From Granulicella sibirica (GTDB lineage: Bacteria; Acidobacteriota; Terriglobia; Terriglobales; Acidobacteriaceae): a stretch of 64,000 bases of DNA. Each line of letters begins with the position of its first letter. Positions within the stretch are counted from its first letter, which is position 1. The stretch covers positions 1 through 64,000 of the forward strand of contig NZ_RDSM01000002.1 of assembly GCF_004115155.1 (NCBI RefSeq). Direction: 5' to 3'. Shown here piece by piece: positions 51,276 to 58,370 of this stretch. The notes under the pieces were generated by a model that worked only from the letters and a program-made list of their open reading frames with translations, searched no databases and had not been told where the DNA came from. The position numbers were made by a program, and so were the translations under genes.

Positions 51276-54170
51276 CTATTGCCAGTTTCCGACGAGGACG
51301 AAGGGAGCCCAGAAGAAAGGGTGGGAGAAGTCGGGGCCGCTCTTCCCGTCAAGGAGATCGATCTGGGCCTGGCGGAGAGCTTCGACCTTCTGGACCTTGC
51401 CATGGCCGGCGACCCAGCGCTGGTAGAAGTCTGCCATGAGCGTGCTGGTGCTTGTGTCTCTGACATTCCAGAGGGAAGAGATGACGGATTTGGCACCCTT
51501 CTCCTGCGCGATGGTGGCGAGGCCATCGACCTCGCGACCATCCCTGGTCTTGCCGAAGAGGCCCGTGTCGCAGGCGGACAGAGTGAGGAGTTCGGTGTCA
51601 CGCAGACCGAGCTTCTGGTTGTGGAGAAACTCGAATACGGTGAGGTGGTAGCCCTCTGTGGGCTGATCTTTGCCTGCGAGCAAGAGGTAGTCTGGGAGGC
51701 CGTCTTTGCCTGCGACGAAATGACTGGCGATATGTACCACGAGATGCCTGCTTCTGAGCTGGTCCTCGAAGGCGCGCTCGGTAAAGCTGGAGTTGATGAG
51801 GAGCGTACCCGGGATGATTCCGTTAGATCCCTTAACGGACGGGTCTTTGACGATCTGATTCAGTTCGTCGACAACGCCAGGCAGTGGATCGAGCTTACTG
51901 TCGTACTTGGCTGATATCCCCATGCCACTGATGTTGATGTGGGTCATGTCGGGTTTTTCTGTCATGTGGGGGAAGTCGATGGGGAGCATGCCGACGGACT
52001 GGTAGTTTTTGATGAGGTACTGTTTCCCATCGTAGAGCGCATTCATCGGGAGATAGCGAAGCTTGCCATCCAGAACCCAAACGAGAGTCTGAGCGTGGGC
52101 CTGCGCAAGCTCTCTCTGGATGGGTCCGATGAGGATATCGTAAAGCTCTTTGCCGAGCGAATGTGGGTCTAACTCGGGCTCCTGGAGAGCGGCGCGGAAG
52201 TCATCGACCCGCTTTTCAAGGTCTGTCCGGCCGATGGGGTAGGTACGAACGACACTGATCGACGCGGTGACCAGGATGATAGTGTAGGTCGTGTCGCCGA
52301 CGATGGTGTAAAGCGCAACGGTGCGCGGCATGAGGGCGAGGTTCTGGGTAAGAGAAGTGACGTCACTTTTGACCGAGCCCACGAGTTTGTTGGCATTGGC
52401 TCCTGTCCCGAAGGCGACGTAGAGGCGCTTGTAGAGGGCCTCGGTGCCTTGATCCGCCTTACTAAGTTGAGCGGCGAGACGCTGATACTCCTGCTCCTGG
52501 TCTGGCGTGCGAGAGGCAAGACCCTTTAGGGTGGCAAAGCGTTCTGCAATGGTGACAATCTGGGCGGTGGCTTGTTCGTAGTCTTTCTGCGCCTGCTCCT
52601 CCGCGACGGTGGACGGCGTGGCATTCGCTGCGGCAGTCGATGGTGGCCGACTGTGATCGACTCCAGAGCGGGTGGGTGACCGCGGAGTCGGGGGAGGAGT
52701 TGGCGTTATCTCCGGTTGGGCTGATGAGGTTGTGGGTGGAAGTGAATCGGTGTAGCTCGCAAACTCCTGTTGCTTGAGCAGACCGAGCACCTGTTGGGCT
52801 TCGGACAGGCGGTTCTGCTGCGCGAGAAGCTGGGCGAGGTTGCGATAGTAGTCGGTGATTGGCATGAGGCCCGCATCGCGCCGGTCAAGGAAGCTGTTCT
52901 TGACCTCGTCGGTCATGGTGGTGATGTTCTGGCGGACCCGCTCGATGTCGTTCACGGCCTGCTTGCCGAAGAAGATGGCTAGTGTGGGTTGGGAAGTTCG
53001 AGTGACCACGCAGAGGCGAGCGAAGATGGCGGCTTCGAGCAGAGGTTGGGCCTTGGCGAGGGGGAGTGCCTGGCCGTAATACTGGATGGCCTTGTTGTTG
53101 TCGGTCCCCTGATAGAGCATTCCGAGTCCGGCGTCGACCTGTGCCTGCGCGGTACGATTGCCGGCGTCCCGGGCGATGACGAGACCCTCCTGATAAAACG
53201 CGGCGGCCTTCTCGCGATTGCCCAATGTCATGTTGACGAAACCCTCGTTGGCGAGTGCCGTGGCAACGTAGCCCTTGCGTCCGGTTCTGCGATAGATGGC
53301 GAGAGCGGCGTCGTACTGCTGGAGGGCGAGCTTGTAGTCTCCCTGACGGCTGTTGATGGTGGCGAGGTTGTTGAGGGCATTCGCTTCGCTGAATGGATTG
53401 TTGATCGCCTGCTCGATGGTGAGGGCAGCCTGGAAGGCCTGTTTGGCCTGATCGTCCTGGCCGAGGGCGACCTGGGCCGCGCCAAGATTGATCAGCGCGG
53501 TGCCTTCGGCGGCTTGGTTTTTGAGCTCGCGCGCCATGGCGAGGGCCTGGGTGAGAAGGGTGACGCCACCCTGAAGGTCTCCCTTCTCCGTGCGGAGGAC
53601 ACCGAGACTTTCGGTGTCGGCGGTCTGCTCCAACTTGTTGCCTGCGGCGATCGAAAGAGCGAGGCCCTGCTTGAGACTGTCTTCTGCCTTGTCGTAGTCG
53701 TACAGGAGGCTATAGACCCGGCCCAGGTTCCGGAGGGTCTTTGCCTGATTGACCTGGGCAGGTTTGCCCGATTGCGACTGCCAGATGGTGAGGGACTGCT
53801 GGAGGTTGGCGAGGGCATCGTTCGTCTGGCTGAGGTTGATCTGGGCCGTGGCGAGGTTGTTGAGGACAGCTGCCTGGGCGGCGGGATTGCCGGCATTGAG
53901 AGCAACGAGCGGACGGAGCCAGAAGATGACAGCATTCCAGTCCGACATCTTGCCGAAGAGATCGCCAAGCTCCAAGGCATGGATCGTCATGAACTTGATG
54001 TCGTGCCTTTTCTCCTCCATGCCGAGGTCAAAGACGAGCTTCTTTTCCTGCTTCTGCAGGTCGGCGGGCCAGTCTGGGCCGGGTTGCGGGGGCCCCTGGG
54101 CTGCTGCGAACGAAGAGGCGAGGGCGAAGGACAGTGCACAGCTAAGGGCCGATGAAATCAGACGGGACAT
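51276..54170 (-). CDS. Secreted TPR-CHAT domain protein
   Basis: A 964-residue protein. A signal peptide (ALSCALSFALASSFAAAQ) precedes a long array of TPR repeats (about 60-430: AVLNNLATAQINLSQTNDAL; TALINLGAAQVALGQDDQAK; GNREKAAAFYQEGLVIARDA), a Pro/Thr/Ser-rich linker (about 475-510), a short coiled coil and a C-terminal CHAT caspase-like peptidase domain (about 640-964). The catalytic pair is His817 (IASHF) and Cys867 (LSACDTG). CHAT proteins with TPRs act as proteases in several systems, but an exported one is less usual. It is alone on its strand; no gasdermin or other obvious substrate is near. Confidence 0.92.
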   Translation of the reverse strand: MSRLISSALSCALSFALASSFAAAQGPPQPGPDWPADLQKQEKKLVFDLGMEEKRHDIKFMTIHALELGDLFGKMSDWNAVIFWLRPLVALNAGNPAAQAAVLNNLATAQINLSQTNDALANLQQSLTIWQSQSGKPAQVNQAKTLRNLGRVYSLLYDYDKAEDSLKQGLALSIAAGNKLEQTADTESLGVLRTEKGDLQGGVTLLTQALAMARELKNQAAEGTALINLGAAQVALGQDDQAKQAFQAALTIEQAINNPFSEANALNNLATINSRQGDYKLALQQYDAALAIYRRTGRKGYVATALANEGFVNMTLGNREKAAAFYQEGLVIARDAGNRTAQAQVDAGLGMLYQGTDNNKAIQYYGQALPLAKAQPLLEAAIFARLCVVTRTSQPTLAIFFGKQAVNDIERVRQNITTMTDEVKNSFLDRRDAGLMPITDYYRNLAQLLAQQNRLSEAQQVLGLLKQQEFASYTDSLPPTTSSAQPEITPTPPPTPRSPTRSGVDHSRPPSTAAANATPSTVAEEQAQKDYEQATAQIVTIAERFATLKGLASRTPDQEQEYQRLAAQLSKADQGTEALYKRLYVAFGTGANANKLVGSVKSDVTSLTQNLALMPRTVALYTIVGDTTYTIILVTASISVVRTYPIGRTDLEKRVDDFRAALQEPELDPHSLGKELYDILIGPIQRELAQAHAQTLVWVLDGKLRYLPMNALYDGKQYLIKNYQSVGMLPIDFPHMTEKPDMTHINISGMGISAKYDSKLDPLPGVVDELNQIVKDPSVKGSNGIIPGTLLINSSFTERAFEDQLRSRHLVVHIASHFVAGKDGLPDYLLLAGKDQPTEGYHLTVFEFLHNQKLGLRDTELLTLSACDTGLFGKTRDGREVDGLATIAQEKGAKSVISSLWNVRDTSTSTLMADFYQRWVAGHGKVQKVEALRQAQIDLLDGKSGPDFSHPFFWAPFVLVGNWQ

Positions 54171-54366
54171 CTTGCTTGCCTCGGTCTTCCGGATCTTTGG
54201 AGGGAGACAGGATAGCAGAGGGTTTTCTACCGTCGCTGCGTTGAGTATCGGACTCTCGAAGACGCTCGAACGAGACTCGACTGCGGCTCGACTTCCCGTG
54301 ATCGACTTCAGTTATCATGAACGAGTTCAGAGCACAGTCATGCAGTTATTTTGAAAGAGCGAACCC

Positions 54367-54612
54367 ATGTCTGAAGTCATACACTACCGCTGCGATATCT
54401 GCGGCACCGAGAGTTCGAATCCCGTTCATTGGTTCATGATCCAGTGCAATAGCGACGAGCTTAAGCTACTCAGGTGGAAGACCGAATCATCTGGACCAGG
54501 AGTTCACCACTATTGCGGAGAAGCACATGCCAGCATCTATATCAGTCGTTGGTTAGAGTCCGCTTGTGCTCCGGCGAGACAAGACTTCAACCGCCCCACT
54601 GCGACGTCCTGA
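54367..54612 (+). CDS. Small CxxC protein, unknown
   Basis: An 81-residue protein with an N-terminal CDICGTESSN knuckle, a central WFMIQCNSDELKLLRW and HYCGEAHASIYIS, whose Cys and His could complete a zinc site. AAAGAG precedes the ATG at 54367. It resembles short hypothetical zinc-binding proteins; no function is known. A hairpin terminator follows immediately. It diverges from the CHAT gene. Confidence 0.62.
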   Translation: MSEVIHYRCDICGTESSNPVHWFMIQCNSDELKLLRWKTESSGPGVHHYCGEAHASIYISRWLESACAPARQDFNRPTATS

Positions 54613-54615
54613 CAT

Positions 54616-54648
54616 CATTCCGTCCTGGTCTAAGCGTGTGACGGAATG
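54616..54648 (+). terminator. Hairpin behind the CxxC protein gene
   Basis: CATTCCGTC (54616-54624) and GACGGAATG (54640-54648) form a perfect 9-base stem with a 15-base loop, starting 4 bases behind the stop. The tail is only weakly T-rich. From here to tRNA-Gln the only gene-like sequence is an integrase remnant. Confidence 0.6.
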
Positions 54649-54769
54649 TGATTTATCCAGGCACCTTTGTCCGTGCGCGACTCCTGCAACCCGAAGGTTT
54701 TCCGCGGCCTGTAGTCAGCGGTTTTGCGGGTTTATCCCCTATTGATTGTGATGAGGGCCCTTCAATTTC

Positions 54770-54920
54770 TTCGCTTGTGCGCACAGATGCGCAGGCAATG
54801 AGTTTCGAGGCAAAGCGCGTGATAGCGTCCCCGTTGTAATAGTCCATCTCCGCGAGAAGTTCGGGCAGTTCCTTAGCGTCTACACAACGAGCACAATTTC
54901 CTGTCTTAGCTACGGCCGGA
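54770..54920 (-). pseudogene. Fragment of a P4-type integrase
   Basis: The minus frame reads DAKELPELLAEMDYYNGDAI then TRFASKLIACASVRTSE, which matches the start of the catalytic domain of P4-type tyrosine integrases (the Arg of VRTSE is the first catalytic Arg). Both sides are lost. It lies about 180 bases from the 3' end of tRNA-Gln, so it is probably the last trace of an element that used that tRNA. Confidence 0.6.
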
Positions 54921-55041
54921 ATGTTCTCGGCTTGAAATCCGCAGCGGGGTTCCACGAGGCGAGGTCACGAGCGAAGGCGAATCGAAAGATCTGGTATGTC
55001 ATCTCACAGCCTAGTCTCGTGTAAGTAGTTGTAACGCAACA

Positions 55042-55063
55042 ACATCCTCGCGTGCGAGGATGT
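55042..55063 (-). terminator. Terminator-like hairpin downstream of tRNA-Gln
   Basis: ACATCCTCGC and GCGAGGATGT are perfect 10-base complements separated by two bases; a hairpin would use the outer eight pairs. It is 37 bases behind the tRNA 3' end on the minus strand, followed by TGTTGCG. Confidence 0.6.
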
Positions 55064-55100
55064 CTGGAGAGGTGCGAGGAGGGATGGATCTTAAGAGTTT

Positions 55101-55174
55101 TGGTTGCCCCCCAGGGATTCGAACCCCGATTGATCGGTTCAGAGCCGACTGTCCTACCATTGAACGAGGGGGCA
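55101..55174 (-). tRNA. tRNA-Gln (CTG)
   Basis: A minus-strand tRNA with acceptor TGCCCCC/GGGGGCA, D-arm GTTCAATGGTAGGAC, anticodon loop CTCTGAA (anticodon CTG) and T-loop GGTTCGAATCC. The discriminator is A and a CCA (55101-55103) is encoded. An integrase remnant lies on its 3' side. Confidence 0.94.
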
Positions 55175-55439
55175 ACACGGTGCTTCTGGCGTCGCGCAAC
55201 CGCTCGCTGACTGCCTCATTGAGTGTACGTTCTGGGCGACGGCAGGTCAATGGAACTACAACCTTCGTCCGCTCCGTTGGCCCTGGTTGCAAAGGCGCAC
55301 CCCATTGCGCGTCTGAAGTTTTGAGCGAAGAACGCTCTGTGGTCGGCTAAGAGAAGTGGGCCGAGTCTGTCACCAAGCATTCACAAACGGTCCAACATAT
55401 TTCCAGGGGTTTCCCGGAAACAGAGCTACTATCGGTGTC

Positions 55440-55607
55440 ATGGCGGACAAAGCAGTGACGCTGGTCTGTAGCCGCTGCAGCTGTGCGGACGTGAGAGTCT
55501 CTCGTCGCCGTTGGTACGAATACGTCTTCAGTACGTTCAACTACCTCCCATTCCGCTGCATGGCCTGCCACTCCCGTTTCTTCCAGCGCATGGACGAGTC
55601 GCGCTGA
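55440..55607 (+). CDS. Small zinc-ribbon protein
   Basis: A 55-residue protein with two CxxC knuckles, CSRCSCADV and RCMACHSRFF, spaced about 27 residues apart, the standard layout of a small zinc ribbon; the middle is aromatic and basic (RRRWYEYVFSTFNYLPF). The ATG at 55440 is preferred to the frame start at 55356. No partner gene on this strand; it converges with the peptide-binding lipoprotein gene. Function unknown. Confidence 0.62.
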   Translation: MADKAVTLVCSRCSCADVRVSRRRWYEYVFSTFNYLPFRCMACHSRFFQRMDESR

Positions 55608-55616
55608 TTTGCGTTC

Positions 55617-57170
55617 TCAGCGAATCCAGGAATCTCGCAGAAAATCAAACGTGCCGGACCCTCTAGGCCTGACACCCTCGATGCGGCGCGTATGGACGAC
55701 CTCATTGGTGGGGTACCAGAGCGGGATGACGGGCATATCTTCGGCCACAATCCTTTGAATCTCGACGTAGGCCGCCCTGCGCTTCGCTTCGTCGGTCTCG
55801 GCCGAGGCCTGGGCTATAAGTGCGTCGACACGCGGGTTCGAGTAGTGTCCGCGGTTACCCCCCTTTGGCGGGAAACTTGCGGTGGCGTAGGCGTAGCGGA
55901 AGATGTCCGGGTCCTCGTTGCTTCCGATCCAGCGCAACGCGTACATCTGGAAGGCTCCCTTCGTGATATCGGCGTAGAAGGTGCCAAACTCGGCCGAGCG
56001 GATCGATAAGTCGATCCCGACCTCGCGCATCTGCTGCTGCAGCACGGCAGCGAGCAGGCGAGTGGTTTCATCGGTCGAGGTCTTCAGCGTGATGTGAAGT
56101 CGCATGCCGTCTGGGCCGGCAGGGAAGCCAGCTTCGTCCAGGAGACTCTTTGCCCGTTCGGGGTCATGCGTATACATGGGGATTTCGCTGGGTCCGGCGG
56201 CGGCCCAGTGTCCCTCAGGGAGAAGCGTATTCGCCGGGCGCGCTTTGCCGCGCCATAGTGCCTGGATGATCGCGGGCTTGTCGATCGCGAGCGCAATAGC
56301 CTGACGAACACGACGGTCCTTGAGGGAAGGGTCCAGGACATTCAGCGTCGTGTAAATAGCAACGGAACTTGGCGCGGCCTCAACCTCCAGGTTCGGTGCC
56401 TGCTCGAGAGCGTGCACCATGTCGAGCGTGACGACGTTGCTTTCGATGTCGGCTGAGCCGCGCTTGAGTTCGAGAGCGGTCGTGATGGCGTCCGGAACCA
56501 CGGGGAAGCGCACATGTTCGATTCTCTGGCCGCCCGCCGGAGGGTCGGGCTCGGGGTGCCAGTAGCTGGGGTTGCGCTCGAGGACGACCTCCTTATCCTG
56601 GACCTGGCTGACGAAACGGAACGGGCCAGAGCCGATGGGGTGCAGGCCAAAGTCCTTTCCTGCGCCGCTTGGGACGACGCCGAAGAGGCCGTCGCTCATG
56701 TTGAACAGGAGGCCCGAGTCAGGGCGTCTGGTCTTGACGACGACAGTCAACCGGTCGGGCGTCTCGATATGGTCGACTGTGGCGAAGCTTCCGCTCTTCG
56801 ACGAGGTGACCGTGCCGTTGAGCAGGCTGCGGATCGTCCACGCAACGTCCTCGGCTTCGAGCGGGCGGCCGTCGTGAAAGCGGACGCCGTCGCGCAGGTG
56901 GAACACCCAGGTAAGCGGGTCCGGGCGATCCCAGCTTGTGGCGAGCCAGGGCTGCAGGACGAAGTGCTCATCCTTGCGGACGAGCGCGTCGAAGATGAGG
57001 CCGCCGACCCGCTCGGATTGCGCGTCGGTCCCTTGGCGGAGATCGAGGTTGTTCGGGCTCGACTCGATAATCATGGTGACGGAGCCGGGTGGCTCCTTGT
57101 GGGGGCGGCAGCCTGCAAGGAGGAAGAGCAGAAGAAGGCACACACGCGAGCGCGCCCGTTCACGCTCCAT
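55617..57170 (-). CDS. ABC-type peptide/nickel substrate-binding lipoprotein (SBP family 5)
   Basis: A 517-residue lipoprotein with lipobox LLLLFLLAGC near residue 21. The family 5 binding fold is clear: ESSPNNLDLRQGTDAQSERV, LTWVFHLRDGVRFHDGRPLE, the AIALAIDKPAIIQALWRGKA region, and RWIGSNEDPDIFRYAYA. Such proteins bind oligopeptides, nickel or sugars for import, but no permease or ATPase gene adjoins. It overlaps the anmK stop by 11 bases, so it is coupled to cell-wall recycling and may bind murein peptides; that is an inference. Confidence 0.9.
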   Translation of the reverse strand: MERERARSRVCLLLLFLLAGCRPHKEPPGSVTMIIESSPNNLDLRQGTDAQSERVGGLIFDALVRKDEHFVLQPWLATSWDRPDPLTWVFHLRDGVRFHDGRPLEAEDVAWTIRSLLNGTVTSSKSGSFATVDHIETPDRLTVVVKTRRPDSGLLFNMSDGLFGVVPSGAGKDFGLHPIGSGPFRFVSQVQDKEVVLERNPSYWHPEPDPPAGGQRIEHVRFPVVPDAITTALELKRGSADIESNVVTLDMVHALEQAPNLEVEAAPSSVAIYTTLNVLDPSLKDRRVRQAIALAIDKPAIIQALWRGKARPANTLLPEGHWAAAGPSEIPMYTHDPERAKSLLDEAGFPAGPDGMRLHITLKTSTDETTRLLAAVLQQQMREVGIDLSIRSAEFGTFYADITKGAFQMYALRWIGSNEDPDIFRYAYATASFPPKGGNRGHYSNPRVDALIAQASAETDEAKRRAAYVEIQRIVAEDMPVIPLWYPTNEVVHTRRIEGVRPRGSGTFDFLRDSWIR

Positions 57171-58368
57171 AGGTCACCTTGCCGAGAACAACGCAGCGTG
57201 ATGCTCCCGTGGCCGCTGGAACGTTTCCGGCGAGGCGGTTCCAGGTGAGCCACGCCAGGAGCGCGAACGCCACGCCTTCCTTGGCCTGCGCTGGAACTCC
57301 CAACTCCTCCATATCCCGCACCGTGACGCCGAGCGGCTCGAAGCGCTCGCGCAGGAGACGCATCAGGAACGCATTTCGTGCGCCCCCACCCGCGATGCAG
57401 AGGTCGATGCCTCGGGCAAGAGGCGCGCGCTGGCCGAGATGCGCCCAGACGAAGCGGCGGTAGGCGTCGGCGATGGAATCCGCGGTCAGCGCGGTCGCCG
57501 TGGCGATGATGTCTTGTTTCTTCAGCTTCGATCCGGCAGACACCTCGCACACCGCGAGGAAGCGTCCGACATAGGCTTCGCCGAACTCTTCACGTCCGCA
57601 GGACTTTGGCGGAGTCGCCGCGAAGTACGGGTCTTTCGCAAGGGCAGCGACAACCTCACTCAAGACCCGTCCACGTTGACCGGTGGCGCCATCGCTGTCG
57701 AACCGTTTGTGGAAAAGCCGTTCCATGCAGGCGTCGATCACCATGTTGGCCGGGCCGGTGTCGAAGGCCATGACAGCATCAGCACCCGCGCCTGCGGGGA
57801 TCGCGGTGAGGTTCGCGATACCGCCGAGGTTGAGGAGGATGCGGCTGCGCGTCTTATGGGAGAAGAGCGTCACGTCGAGCTTGGGGACGAGAGGTGCTGC
57901 CTGTCCACCCGCGGCCAGGTCAGCCGGGCGGAAGTCGCTGACGACCGGCACGCGAAGCCGCTCGGCGATCACGGACGGCTCGCCGAGCTGCCACGTGGCT
58001 CGGACCGGCTCGCCCAGAAACTTCGCTGGCGTGCCCTGGTGGTAGATCGTCTGTCCATGGCATCCGATGAGTGCCAGCTTCACCCCTAGTTTTTTCGCCG
58101 TGGCCTCGACTGCATCCGCGTAGATAGACCCGAGCCTCCAGTGCAGACGGCTCATATTGGCAACGCTCATCGCTTCAGCGTTCATGGCGGCCAGAACGGC
58201 GCGGCGGACCTCAGGCTTGTAAGGGTACTCGGTAAACCCGATCAGCTTGATCTTCGGTCGGCCGTCGGCTGCGGACGAGATACGGCAGACAGCGACATCC
58301 ACTCCGTCGGCAGAGGTTCCGCTCATGATGCCCGCCACGATCATCGCGCCGCTCTTCGCCTGGACCAC
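57160..58368 (-). CDS. anmK: Anhydro-N-acetylmuramic acid kinase
   Basis: A 402-residue AnmK, which hydrolyses and phosphorylates anhydroMurNAc during peptidoglycan recycling. Signature segments are VAGIMSGTSADGVDVAVCRI at the N-terminus, LIGCHGQTIYHQG, FDTGPANMVIDACMERL and LCIAGGGARNAFLMRLL (ATP site). It starts at a GTG at 58368, two bases behind the mutS stop, using an AAGGGA site inside the mutS end. It sits between mutS and the binding lipoprotein in a coupled operon. Confidence 0.95.
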   Translation of the reverse strand: MVQAKSGAMIVAGIMSGTSADGVDVAVCRISSAADGRPKIKLIGFTEYPYKPEVRRAVLAAMNAEAMSVANMSRLHWRLGSIYADAVEATAKKLGVKLALIGCHGQTIYHQGTPAKFLGEPVRATWQLGEPSVIAERLRVPVVSDFRPADLAAGGQAAPLVPKLDVTLFSHKTRSRILLNLGGIANLTAIPAGAGADAVMAFDTGPANMVIDACMERLFHKRFDSDGATGQRGRVLSEVVAALAKDPYFAATPPKSCGREEFGEAYVGRFLAVCEVSAGSKLKKQDIIATATALTADSIADAYRRFVWAHLGQRAPLARGIDLCIAGGGARNAFLMRLLRERFEPLGVTVRDMEELGVPAQAKEGVAFALLAWLTWNRLAGNVPAATGASRCVVLGKVTYGA

Positions 58369-58370
58369 GA

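Noticed and set aside
52989..54155. A 388-codon plus-strand open frame
   Set aside because: Antisense shadow of the TPR repeats of the CHAT protein; it shows no domain.
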